Assembly: GCF_910585845.1 (NCBI RefSeq)
Contig: NZ_CAJUHF010000003.1
Coordinates: 62,001-126,000, forward strand
From: an uncultured Bacteroides sp.
GTDB taxonomy: Bacteria; Bacteroidota; Bacteroidia; Bacteroidales; Bacteroidaceae
Direction: 5' to 3'
DNA length: 64,000 nucleotides
Below the pieces are notes generated by a model that was given only the letters and a program-made list of their open reading frames with translations, did not search any database and was not told the DNA's origin. The translations under genes and the position numbers were made by a program. Of the stretch, positions 19,305 through 27,776 are shown piece after piece. How positions within the stretch are numbered: position 1 is the stretch's first letter; each line of letters begins with the position of its first letter.

Positions 19305-20822
19305 ATGCTGAAAAGAAATGTAATATGGATTTTGCTGGCTTTCTTTTTTGTGCCCGAACTGGCTGCGGTTGCCCATAAAGGAAAGAAAGAAGTGGCTCTG
19401 TCGGAACAAAGCCTGCGCGATAAGGTGAAGGGCGCATGGGCGGGGCAGACTTTGGGATGTACCTATGGAGGACCGACGGAATTTAAATTCCTGGGAACCA
19501 TAATTCAGGATTATGTCCCGACTCCCTGGGATAAACATATGGTCAAGAAATGGTACGATAGTTTTCCCGGACTGTATGATGATGTGTATGTGGACCTGAC
19601 GTTTGTCGAAGTCTTTGAAAGATGTGGGCTGGATGCCCCGGTAGATTCGTTTGCCGCTGCTTTCAAACGGACAGAGTATCCTTTGTGGCACGCCAATCAG
19701 GTGGCGCGCTACAACCTGTTGCAAGGAATGAAAGCGCCTCAGAGCGGTTATTGGAAGAACAATCCTCATGCACATTGCATTGATTTCCAGATAGAGGCTG
19801 ACTTCGCCGGAATCATGTCACCGGGGATGCCCAACCAAGCTGCTGAAATCTGTGACAGGGTAGGGCACATCATGTCCTATGGCGAAGGCTGGTATGGCGG
19901 CGTATATGTTGCGGCCATGTATTCTCTGGCCTATGTCAGCAATGATGTGGAGTATATCGTGAAAGAAGCCTTGAAAGTCATACCGGAGGAAAGCGATTTC
20001 CATAAGTGTATGTCCGATGTCATTCGTTGGCACAGGAAGTATCCGAATGACTGGAAACGTACCTGGTTTGAATTGCAGAATAAATGGAGTGAAGAAATCA
20101 GTTGTCCCGAAGGCATTCACAACTCCTTTAATATAGGCACGAAAATCAATGGAGCTTATATACTTCTGGGGCTGCTTTACGGGCAGGGTGATTTTACAAA
20201 GACCATCGACATCTCCACCCGTGCCGGACAAGACTCTGACTGTAATCCGGCATCGGCAGCAGGAATACTGGGAACCATGATAGGGTACAGCAATATTCCC
20301 GAATATTGGAAAGAAGCTTTGTATGAAGTGGAAGATATTCCTTTCTCCCACACCGATATAAGTTTGAATAAAGCTTATGACATGACTTACAGACATGCCT
20401 GTGACATGCTCCGGAAGTACGGAAACGTGAAGGCCGGAAGCGACTTTGTCATCAGACGCGGGGACATCCGCCCCGTAGCATTGGAAGTTGCTTTTGAGAA
20501 CTTGAAGGTCAGCGATAAACTTGCCATTGAGAAATCGATAGATGATGTGAATCCGTTTTCTTTCGAGGGCACCGGATTGGTGGTGAAAGGATATGTGGCA
20601 GGCGCCCTTCCTGCTGATTATACGGCAGAAATGGAGGTATATATAGATGGGCAGTTCTATGAAACCACCGCTTTGCCCCAGCACATCAATCGTCGGAAGT
20701 GCGAATTGTTCTTTTGTTACGACCGTCCGGCAGGACAACACACCGTGACCTTCAAATGGAAGAATCCCGTATCCGGCGGGAAAATATGGATCACTGAAAT
20801 CATAATCTATACAACAGAATGA
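19305..20822 (+). CDS. ADP-ribosylglycohydrolase-fold exported protein (copy 2)
   Basis: 505 aa from the ATG at 19305. It is a paralogue of the protein encoded at 3875-5395, with the same motif order: KGAWAGQTLGCTYGGPTEF, LYDDVYVDLTFVE, FQIEADFAGIMSPG, RAGQDSDCNPASAAG and a C-terminal beta domain. It has a signal peptide but no obvious lipobox, unlike copy 1, so the two copies may be located differently. The stop codon overlaps the next start as ATGA. Confidence 0.85.
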   Translation: MLKRNVIWILLAFFFVPELAAVAHKGKKEVALSEQSLRDKVKGAWAGQTLGCTYGGPTEFKFLGTIIQDYVPTPWDKHMVKKWYDSFPGLYDDVYVDLTFVEVFERCGLDAPVDSFAAAFKRTEYPLWHANQVARYNLLQGMKAPQSGYWKNNPHAHCIDFQIEADFAGIMSPGMPNQAAEICDRVGHIMSYGEGWYGGVYVAAMYSLAYVSNDVEYIVKEALKVIPEESDFHKCMSDVIRWHRKYPNDWKRTWFELQNKWSEEISCPEGIHNSFNIGTKINGAYILLGLLYGQGDFTKTIDISTRAGQDSDCNPASAAGILGTMIGYSNIPEYWKEALYEVEDIPFSHTDISLNKAYDMTYRHACDMLRKYGNVKAGSDFVIRRGDIRPVALEVAFENLKVSDKLAIEKSIDDVNPFSFEGTGLVVKGYVAGALPADYTAEMEVYIDGQFYETTALPQHINRRKCELFFCYDRPAGQHTVTFKWKNPVSGGKIWITEIIIYTTE

Positions 20823-22438
20823 CAATCATGAAAAAGATAATATCCCTGATCGGTATGTCTTCTCTGCTGCTGGTGATGGCCGCTTGTGGCAATGAACAAG
20901 CTCCCACAGCAGAGGAGATATTGGCAAAAACGAGTGCGGTGAAGACCCTGAACACTTATGATGAAATGAACTGCGTGGTGTATGACATGAAAGGACTTCC
21001 TGCACTGCCTCAAACTTCGGTAGACCGTTTTATCAGTGACGACTGTGTGGAAGGTTCCGGAAGTTTTGAAATCAAATATTCTTTCTCCGGCAATTCCTCC
21101 GAACCGGAGTCTGTATATATCCAGCAAAGCGGCGGAGACTATCGCAGTGATTTGTCCTTCCATCCGCTGGCCCTTTCCATTTGGGTGAAAGGCAATAAGG
21201 ACAACAAAGGTACGTTCCGTTTTATGCTAATCCAGGATACGGATATGTTTACCCAGGGTGCGCTTCATGACAAAGACTGTTGGCAGTTCTTTGAATATGT
21301 GGACAAAGATGTGCTGACCAAAGAAGAATGGACGCGTGTTGTGATGCCATACGAATCCTTTGCTTTTGTCAGGGGGCGTGATATGGGTGATAATAAGCTG
21401 GCGCTGAACCGCCTTGAAGGATATCGGATTGAAGTGACCAACGATGATGGCACAGCGTGTACCGGTTCGTTTTGTATCGATAACCTGGAACAGTTGACAT
21501 CTTATACTCCCGATTTCAAAGGAACCCCGAAGTTTTCCAGTGTTTTCATCCAGTTGGACAGAGTGTATGAGGATACCGATTGGGATAAAGAATTCAAAGC
21601 AAGCCGCGAGGTAGGCATCGACACTTGGATTATCCAGTATGCCGAAGGATTCGATGACCGCACGGAAGAAAAAACTTCCTTCTATGCACCTACAAGGCTG
21701 CCGTGGGTCACGAAGCAGTATGATATCATGAACCGTATGTTCGAAGCTGCCGAACGCAACGGCATGAAACTGATAGTGGGACTCTATCCCGGTGACTACA
21801 GCAAAAAAGACACTACCACACCTGAGCAATATGAGTTCCTCGTAGATCGGAACAAGCAGGTCTTTGATGAACTGTTTGCCCTTTTGGGAAATCATCCCAG
21901 CCTGGAAGGTTGGTATATAACCGAGGAATTCCATGACGGTTCCTATCCTGTGGGGTGGCAGCAGGAACCTGCGCTCTCCATGCTTGCCAACTATTTGCAG
22001 ACGGTAGCTGCTTATGTGAAGTCGAAATCTCCCAAAGAAGTTTGCATTGCCCCTGCTTTGTGGCGCGGAATGCCGGCCGACCTCTGTGGAGAGTGGTTCG
22101 GCAGGATATTTGCCCGGACACCTGATGTAGATGTACTCTACCTTCAGGACATAGGCGGACGTTGCCTGGTAGACTTTGACGTAGACCTGCCCAACTGGTT
22201 TGCCGAAATAAAGAAAGCCTGCGAGGCCAACGGAGTGATTTTTGGGGTAGACATCGAATCGTTCAAGAGCTGTTGGTGTCCGGATATATCTATGAGAGCT
22301 AAGTCTTGGGTAGAATTGGAAGAACAGTTGCGGGTGGCCGGGATGTTTACCGAACATATCACGAATTTCAGTTGGGCCACATTTAAACCGGGAACGGATA
22401 CCTATGAAGGTTATAAGAAGTATCTCGAAAGAGAATAA
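20819..22438 (+). CDS. DUF4434-related lipoprotein with N-terminal sandwich domain (copy 2)
   Basis: 539 aa from the ATG that overlaps the upstream stop (ATGA); an alternative ATG at 20828 gives a cleaner signal peptide with lipobox MAAC. It is parallel in sequence to the protein encoded at 12939-14612: SLSIWVKGNKDNKGTFRF, DNLEQLTSYTPDFKGTPKF, GWYITEEFHDGSYPVGWQ and FGVDIESFKSCWCPD. Both the sandwich and the barrel are conserved, so this is a duplication of an entire two-domain enzyme. Function is unknown beyond probable glycan hydrolysis. Confidence 0.7.
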   Translation: MTIMKKIISLIGMSSLLLVMAACGNEQAPTAEEILAKTSAVKTLNTYDEMNCVVYDMKGLPALPQTSVDRFISDDCVEGSGSFEIKYSFSGNSSEPESVYIQQSGGDYRSDLSFHPLALSIWVKGNKDNKGTFRFMLIQDTDMFTQGALHDKDCWQFFEYVDKDVLTKEEWTRVVMPYESFAFVRGRDMGDNKLALNRLEGYRIEVTNDDGTACTGSFCIDNLEQLTSYTPDFKGTPKFSSVFIQLDRVYEDTDWDKEFKASREVGIDTWIIQYAEGFDDRTEEKTSFYAPTRLPWVTKQYDIMNRMFEAAERNGMKLIVGLYPGDYSKKDTTTPEQYEFLVDRNKQVFDELFALLGNHPSLEGWYITEEFHDGSYPVGWQQEPALSMLANYLQTVAAYVKSKSPKEVCIAPALWRGMPADLCGEWFGRIFARTPDVDVLYLQDIGGRCLVDFDVDLPNWFAEIKKACEANGVIFGVDIESFKSCWCPDISMRAKSWVELEEQLRVAGMFTEHITNFSWATFKPGTDTYEGYKKYLERE

Positions 22439-22505
22439 CCAGTTTGTGTGGTACTATAAAATTAGAACATAAGGGCACAAGAGTCGTTTCAAGACAGAAA
22501 ACTGA

Positions 22506-22565
22506 TTGTTTCATTGCTTGTAACGGTTTGTTTCATTGCTTGTAACAGCTTGTTTCATTACTTGT
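22506..22565. repeat. Direct repeat, three copies at 22-bp period
   Basis: TTGTTTCATTGCTTGTAAC begins at 22506 and 22528, and a third copy TTGTTTCATTACTTG begins at 22550, so the period is exactly 22 bp. Each full unit is an imperfect palindrome (GTTTCA...TGTAAC). The array is upstream of the DUF4434 gene at 22601, within the 162-bp gap after 22438. Confidence 0.85.
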
Positions 22566-22600
22566 TTTTTGTAGCTAAATCTATTTTATATATATATTTT

Positions 22601-24160
22601 ATGAAGACGAATTTCCAAAGACTATTACTCAGTTTGCCAATCATGTTACTGACTCTGTCTGCTGTCACTATCTGTGCCTGCAATGAGGCTTCGGGCAGAC
22701 AGGAAAAAGAAAAAACAAATGAATCGGATTTAGGTGTGAAACCTATTACCGGTACTTGGATAAATCTGGCATATAAGGATGTGCGTAATAAATATACGAA
22801 TCCGCAAAACTTCGATAATACGGATCCGGAATTGTGGAAAGCTAAAGTGCGCGAATTGTCGGCTATGGGCATTGAATATCTGGTGTTCATGGAAGTGGCC
22901 AATGAAGGTAAAGCCTATTATCCCTCGAAATTAATGCCTTGGTGGTATGATAACAACAGGCAAAGTCCCGTAGAAGCCATTCTTGATGAGGCTGCCCGGC
23001 ATAATATGAAGATTTTTATGAGTTCCGGATGGGCGAAGGATCAGGATGATAATTTGCTGGACCCTGCCATCAAGCAACGCCAACTGCAAATTATGGAGGA
23101 ACTGGCCGCTCTTTATAAGGATCATAAAGCCTTCTATGGCTGGTATCTGCCGGTAGAAGATTGTCTTTGTCCGGTTTTTGCAGAACATGCCGTACAGTCT
23201 GTGAATACATTGACTGAAAAGGCAAAAGCATTGACCCCCGGCAAGAAGACCTTGATTTCTCCGTATGGCATCGGCTTGTCTGAGTTCGATGATCCGGAGT
23301 ATGAGAAACAGATGGCGAAATTGAAAGTCGATATCATTGCTTATCAAGATGAAGTAGGTTGTGTGCGCGATGCGTTCACCCTGCCGCGTTTGAAAAAGAA
23401 CTGGCAGCGATTGCGTGACATTCATAATCGCCTGAACATTGAAATGTGGGCGAATTGTGAAACTTTCACTTGGGAGCAGGGAACCAATGACCGTACTTCT
23501 GCTTTAATTCCGGCTGCTTATCCGCGCCTTTTGTCTCAGCAAGTGGCTGCTTCCGCAGCAGGAGTCGATAAGATTATCTCGTTTATGTTCTGTGGCATTA
23601 TAGATGATCCCCAATCAAACTATCAATTGGGGCAACCGATATGGGCAAATAGGGTGTATAATGACTATATGGACTGGAAGAACCGGACAGAACATTGGCA
23701 ACTGGCCGAAGCTGCCTTCATGGAAAGACTAAGTAACGGAGTCACTGCAGAAATGATGTCGGGCAAAGCGGAGTTGAAGGCATTGCTGGATGGCAGGGTA
23801 GCTGAAGAAGATAGCAAGGACGCCCGCTGGGTAAAATTCGGAAAAGGTTATCATGAATTTGTGGTGGATCTGCAGAAGAAGACTCAGGTAAAGAGGGCTA
23901 TGCTGCGACTGTTGAATTATAATTTGGAGGGAATAGGCATGCCGCTGAAGGTCTACCTGTTCACTTCGCTGGATGGAAAAGGATATGAACTGGCTTCCAT
24001 CAAGGACGCTCCTCATTTTCCGAACAACAAACATGATGCATGGATTGAAAGCATTCTGTTTGACAGGTTGGATGAAAATGTGCGTTATGTAAAGGTGGCT
24101 TTCGAAGCTCCGCAACAAGTGTATATAGATGAATTCTTTGTTAATCCGGTAATTAAATAA
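22601..24160 (+). CDS. DUF4434 lipoprotein with C-terminal F5/8-type (discoidin-like) domain
   Basis: 519 aa from the ATG at 22601. An upstream extension of the frame runs through the 22-bp repeat array and is not credible. The lipobox is ICAC. About residues 45-370 are the DUF4434 barrel (ITGTWINLAYKDVRNKY, YGWYLPVEDCLCP, NIEMWANCETFTWEQG). About 395-519 resemble a discoidin/F5-8 C carbohydrate-binding domain (KFGKGYHEFVVDLQKKTQVKR, YVKVAFEAPQQVYIDEFFV). Glu residues in LPVEDC and NCETF are candidate active-site acids (inference). Confidence 0.75.
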   Translation: MKTNFQRLLLSLPIMLLTLSAVTICACNEASGRQEKEKTNESDLGVKPITGTWINLAYKDVRNKYTNPQNFDNTDPELWKAKVRELSAMGIEYLVFMEVANEGKAYYPSKLMPWWYDNNRQSPVEAILDEAARHNMKIFMSSGWAKDQDDNLLDPAIKQRQLQIMEELAALYKDHKAFYGWYLPVEDCLCPVFAEHAVQSVNTLTEKAKALTPGKKTLISPYGIGLSEFDDPEYEKQMAKLKVDIIAYQDEVGCVRDAFTLPRLKKNWQRLRDIHNRLNIEMWANCETFTWEQGTNDRTSALIPAAYPRLLSQQVAASAAGVDKIISFMFCGIIDDPQSNYQLGQPIWANRVYNDYMDWKNRTEHWQLAEAAFMERLSNGVTAEMMSGKAELKALLDGRVAEEDSKDARWVKFGKGYHEFVVDLQKKTQVKRAMLRLLNYNLEGIGMPLKVYLFTSLDGKGYELASIKDAPHFPNNKHDAWIESILFDRLDENVRYVKVAFEAPQQVYIDEFFVNPVIK

Positions 24161-24175
24161 AAAAATATTTGTCTC

Positions 24176-26164
24176 ATGAAAATAGGAAAATATATAATCA
24201 TGTTTCTTTTGACAAGCATGTGGCTTGTCTCTTCCTGCGATAACGGACCGAAACGGGAAATCTGGCTAGAAGAAATCTACCGGGACTCCTGCTTTGTTCA
24301 GGACTGGGGAATTCCTCAGATCAACCAATCTGTGGTGTGGACTCCGCTCAAAGTGAATGGAGTTACCTATGAACACGGGATTGGCGCTCATTCCATTAGT
24401 CGTATGTTGTATGACCTGGGGGGTAAAGCCATTGCTGTCTCCGGATTGGTAGGAGCGGATGATAACAATATGTATGCCTGCAAATTGCAGTTCAAGATTA
24501 TCGGTGATAAAAAGGAATTGTGGAAAAGCGGTGTGATGCAGAAGGGGGATGCAGTGAAAGAATTCAATGTCAGTCTGTCCGGCATCGATAAAGTGTTGTT
24601 GCTGGTGGAAGAGTGTGGAGACGGCATCATGTACGATCATGCCGACTGGCTGAATGTGAAGTTCGTAACTCGTGGAGAGATTACACCGATTCCTGCCTGG
24701 CCGAAACCGATGGTGAAGGAAAAGTATATTCTGACCCCGAAAGCTCCTGAAACTCCGCAGATCAATAATCCTATAGTCTATGGAGCCCGACCGGGAAATC
24801 CGTTTCTAATGGCGATAATGGCAACAGGCAGCCGTCCGATGAAGTTTGAAGCTTCAGGACTTCCTGACGGACTGAAGCTGGACCCCGCAACCGGACTTAT
24901 CGCGGGAAAAGTAAATGCAGGAGGAGATTACAAAGTGCTCCTGAAAGCAGCAAATGATAAAGGGACAGCAGAGAAAGAGATTACCCTGAAGATAGGAGAG
25001 CGGATTGCGCTGACTCCTCCGATGGGCTGGAATAGCTGGAATTGCTGGGGGCTTTCGGTAGACGATGAAAAAGTGCGCGAAGCCGCTCGTATGATGAATG
25101 AAAAACTACAGGCATACGGATGGACCTATGTGAATATTGATGACGGATGGGAGGCTGCCGAACGTACGAAAAAGGGAGAACTGCTTGCTAACGAGAAATT
25201 TCCGGACTTTAAAGGATTGTCCGACTATATCCATTCCCTTGGATTGAAGTTCGGTATCTATTCTTCACCGGGACCGACTACTTGTGGCGATTATCTGGGA
25301 AGTTACCAGCATGAAGAGATTGATGCCCGGACTTGGGGAGAATGGGGCATTGATTATCTTAAATATGATCATTGCGGCTATCATGCAGTTCAGGAGAACT
25401 CGGAAGAGAAAACAATTCAGGAACCCTATATAGTCATGCGTAAGGCATTGGATAAAGTGGACCGGGATATCGTGTATTGCGTGGGTTATGGTGCACCCAA
25501 TGTCTGGAACTGGGCAAAAGAAGCCGGTGGTGACTTATGGCGCACTACCCGTGACATCACGGACGAGTGGAATGTGGTGACGGCTATCGGATGTTTTCAG
25601 GATGTTTGTGCCCAAGCCACTGCTCCGGGCAGTTATAATGATCCTGATATGCTGGTGGTAGGGAAATTGGGCAAAGCCTGGAGGGAGAAAGTTCACGAAT
25701 CAGCTTTGACTCCTGATGAGCAGTACTCTCATATTTCTTTGTGGTGCATTCTTTCTGCTCCGTTATTGATCGGCTGTGATATGTCCGATATAGACGATTT
25801 TACTTTGAATTTACTGACGAACAGTGAAGTGATTGCCGTCAATCAGGATCCTTTGGTGGCTCCTGCCACGAAACTGACGACTGACAACGGACAGATATGG
25901 TATAAGAAACTACATGACGGTTCGTATGCTGTCGGATTCTTTCAGATTAATCCCTATTTCATTTTATGGGAACAAGATGAGGCTGAAACGATACAGATGA
26001 AGGACTATCCATTTGAATTGTCCCTGAAACAATTGGGTATTACAGGCAAGGTATCTGTTCGTGATTTATGGCGGCAGAAAGATTTAGGAGTATATGAAGG
26101 GGGATTTCAGACAATGGTTCCCTATCATGGCGTATCGTTAGTGAAAATATCTCCTGTACAGTAA
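24176..26164 (+). CDS. GH27 alpha-galactosidase with N-terminal NPCBM domain, lipoprotein
   Basis: 662 aa. Lipobox VSSC. About residues 28-160 form an NPCBM/NEW2-type domain (VNGVTYEHGIGAHSISRMLYDL). About 190-275 form a putative Ig domain (FEASGLPDGLKLDPATG). From 281 comes the GH27 catalytic barrel: PPMGWNSWNCWG, VNIDDGWEA, KFGIYSSPGPTTC and DYLKYDHCGYH with nucleophile Asp398; Asp460 in WRTTRDITDEW is the likely acid/base. GH27 enzymes remove terminal alpha-galactosyl residues with retention of configuration. It is the best-defined activity in the locus and points to an alpha-galactoside-containing substrate. It is the last gene of the plus-strand run. Confidence 0.95.
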   Translation: MKIGKYIIMFLLTSMWLVSSCDNGPKREIWLEEIYRDSCFVQDWGIPQINQSVVWTPLKVNGVTYEHGIGAHSISRMLYDLGGKAIAVSGLVGADDNNMYACKLQFKIIGDKKELWKSGVMQKGDAVKEFNVSLSGIDKVLLLVEECGDGIMYDHADWLNVKFVTRGEITPIPAWPKPMVKEKYILTPKAPETPQINNPIVYGARPGNPFLMAIMATGSRPMKFEASGLPDGLKLDPATGLIAGKVNAGGDYKVLLKAANDKGTAEKEITLKIGERIALTPPMGWNSWNCWGLSVDDEKVREAARMMNEKLQAYGWTYVNIDDGWEAAERTKKGELLANEKFPDFKGLSDYIHSLGLKFGIYSSPGPTTCGDYLGSYQHEEIDARTWGEWGIDYLKYDHCGYHAVQENSEEKTIQEPYIVMRKALDKVDRDIVYCVGYGAPNVWNWAKEAGGDLWRTTRDITDEWNVVTAIGCFQDVCAQATAPGSYNDPDMLVVGKLGKAWREKVHESALTPDEQYSHISLWCILSAPLLIGCDMSDIDDFTLNLLTNSEVIAVNQDPLVAPATKLTTDNGQIWYKKLHDGSYAVGFFQINPYFILWEQDEAETIQMKDYPFELSLKQLGITGKVSVRDLWRQKDLGVYEGGFQTMVPYHGVSLVKISPVQ

Positions 26165-26251
26165 GTTTTCGATAAATCTAAAAGAGGGTAGGAAAGAACT
26201 AGAAGGTTTTCCGATCCGTTGGCAGGATAGGCTTTGACGTAAATTCCGGTC

Positions 26252-26290
26252 TGGAACATATCAAGAGCAGACCGCTCTTGATATGTTCCA
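26252..26290. terminator. 17-bp perfect inverted repeat after the PUL
   Basis: The arms are 26252-26268 and 26274-26290 with a 5-nt loop (agacc). There is no clear T-run on either side. It lies between the GH27 stop and the M24 peptidase gene and probably ends or stabilises the PUL transcript. Confidence 0.65.
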
Positions 26291-26357
26291 AATATAGCCT
26301 TGACCAACTATTATTTCATAATTCCGCCTACCTTTTCCATATCTCACTTTTTATTCC

Positions 26358-26375
26358 TAATTTTGTGACACAAAA
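26358..26375 (+). promoter_or_regulatory. Promoter -7 element of the M24 gene with an overlapping palindrome
   Basis: TAATTTTG (26358-26365) fits the Bacteroides TAnnTTTG element. It overlaps the inverted repeat TTTTGTG-A-CACAAAA (26361-26375), which could be an operator. No clear -33 TTG was found at the expected spacing. Confidence 0.5.
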
Positions 26376-26393
26376 ATCATAAATAACAAGGAG

Positions 26394-27554
26394 ATGTTAC
26401 AACCGGAATTAAAGTTGAGACGCGATAAAATACGTGTTCTCATGGCTCAGCAAGAGATTGACGCCGCTCTTATTACCTGCAATGTAAACTTAATCTATAC
26501 GTACGGACGTGTTGTCAGCGGTTATTTGTATTTACCCCTGAATGCTCCGGCCCGCCTGTTCATCAAGCGCCCTAACCATATTGAAGGTGAGCACATTCAC
26601 CCTATCCGCAAACCGGAACAATTGCCGGATCTGCTGAAGGAGTGCGGCTTGCCGATGCCGACGAAACTGATGCTGGAAGGCGATGAATTGGCTTATACGG
26701 AATATACGCGTCTGGCAGCCTGCTTCCCGGAAACTACGATAGTGAACGGAACGCCCATTATCCGCAAAGCGCGCAGCGTAAAGACAGAGATGGAACTGGA
26801 AATGTTCCGTCGGTCGGGGATTTCACATGCCAAGGCGTATGAACAGATACCTGCCTTGTATAAGCCCGGAATGACCGACCGACAGTTGTCCATCGAGATA
26901 GAACGCCTGATGCGTCTGGAAGGATGTCTCGGCATTTTCCGTACTTTCGGTCAGAACATGGAGATATTCATGGGTAGTTTGTTGGCAGGGGATAATGCTG
27001 CCGTGCCTGCATCTTACGACTTTGCTTTGGGTGGCGAAGGGCTTGACGCTTCATTGCCTATCGGGGCAAACGGTACCTTGTTGCAGCCCGGTCAGAGCCT
27101 GATGGTTGATATGGGAGGAAACTTTAATGGTTATATGGGAGACATGAGCCGGGTGTTTTCTATCGGAAAATTACCCGAAAGGGCATACGCGGCACACCAA
27201 GTCTGTCTGGAAGTGCAGGAAGCTGTGGCAGAGAAGGTAAAGCCGGGGGCTGTGTGCGAGGATCTTTATCAAACAGCCATTGACTTGGTGACGAAGGCGG
27301 GTTTTGCAGACTACTTCATGGGAGTAGGACAAAAAGCTAAGTTCGTCGGACACGGCATTGGGCTGGAAATCAATGAATCGCCAGTGCTGGCTCCGCGTAT
27401 TAAGCAGGAACTGGAACCGGGCATGGTGTTTGCTCTCGAACCGAAGATTGTACTGCCGGGCATTGGTCCGTTGGGTATTGAAAACTCTTGGGCTGTGACG
27501 GCAGAAGGGGTAGAGAAGCTGACATTGTGCAAAGAAGAAATCATAGAACTGTAA
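26394..27554 (+). CDS. M24-family metallopeptidase (Xaa-Pro aminopeptidase-like)
   Basis: 386 aa, no signal peptide, so cytoplasmic. The N-terminal creatinase-like domain (about 1-125) precedes the pita-bread catalytic domain. Metal ligands are seen as DMGGNFNGYMGDMSRVF (two Asp), GHGIGLEINESP (His), LEPGMVFALEPK (Glu) and GIENSWAVT (Glu). Family members remove N-terminal residues next to proline; creatinase-type relatives act on other amide bonds. It has its own promoter and terminator and appears to be a single-gene unit independent of the PUL. Confidence 0.92.
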   Translation: MLQPELKLRRDKIRVLMAQQEIDAALITCNVNLIYTYGRVVSGYLYLPLNAPARLFIKRPNHIEGEHIHPIRKPEQLPDLLKECGLPMPTKLMLEGDELAYTEYTRLAACFPETTIVNGTPIIRKARSVKTEMELEMFRRSGISHAKAYEQIPALYKPGMTDRQLSIEIERLMRLEGCLGIFRTFGQNMEIFMGSLLAGDNAAVPASYDFALGGEGLDASLPIGANGTLLQPGQSLMVDMGGNFNGYMGDMSRVFSIGKLPERAYAAHQVCLEVQEAVAEKVKPGAVCEDLYQTAIDLVTKAGFADYFMGVGQKAKFVGHGIGLEINESPVLAPRIKQELEPGMVFALEPKIVLPGIGPLGIENSWAVTAEGVEKLTLCKEEIIEL

Positions 27555-27572
27555 GAGAATAAAACCGAATGG

Positions 27573-27609
27573 AGGTGCGTCATAACTCACTACGGAGTAT
27601 GACGCACCT
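27573..27609. terminator. Hairpin terminator after the M24 gene
   Basis: AGGTGCGTCATA (27573-27584) pairs with TATGACGCACCT (27598-27609), and gtctttt follows. It is placed between the convergent M24 gene and the small minus-strand gene and could serve both. Confidence 0.75.
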
Positions 27610-27638
27610 GTCTTTTCTAGCCTTTTTGTTCCTTCCTT

Positions 27639-27767
27639 TTACTCCAGTTCACTCTCCTCATAATATTCGCGCAGGAAGTAGTGCGTGATGAAGTCCCAAT
27701 ACTCGTGCAATACCTCTTTCCTGCGGGAAAAAAGGAATTGTAGGTCAGGGAACAGATGTTTTTCCAT
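27639..27767 (-). CDS. Small conserved-looking protein downstream of sprA (42 aa)
   Basis: The ATG at 27767-27765 opens a 42-codon frame ending with TAA at 27641-27639. The product is strongly charged and aromatic, rich in Glu and Tyr toward the end (HEYWDFITHYFLREYYEE), with no signal or membrane segment. It starts 9 bp after the sprA stop, consistent with the same transcript, and the terminator at 27573-27609 lies just beyond it. I do not recognise a family. It is supported by position and clean boundaries, not by a known domain. Confidence 0.55.
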   Translation of the reverse strand: MEKHLFPDLQFLFSRRKEVLHEYWDFITHYFLREYYEESELE

Positions 27768-27776
27768 GTTGTCTGT

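Noticed and set aside
19818..20825. 335-codon minus-strand frame
   Set aside because: Antisense shadow of the ARH-fold gene at 19305-20822, which has clear motifs.
21227..22357. 376-codon minus-strand frame
   Set aside because: Antisense shadow of the DUF4434-related gene at 20819-22438.
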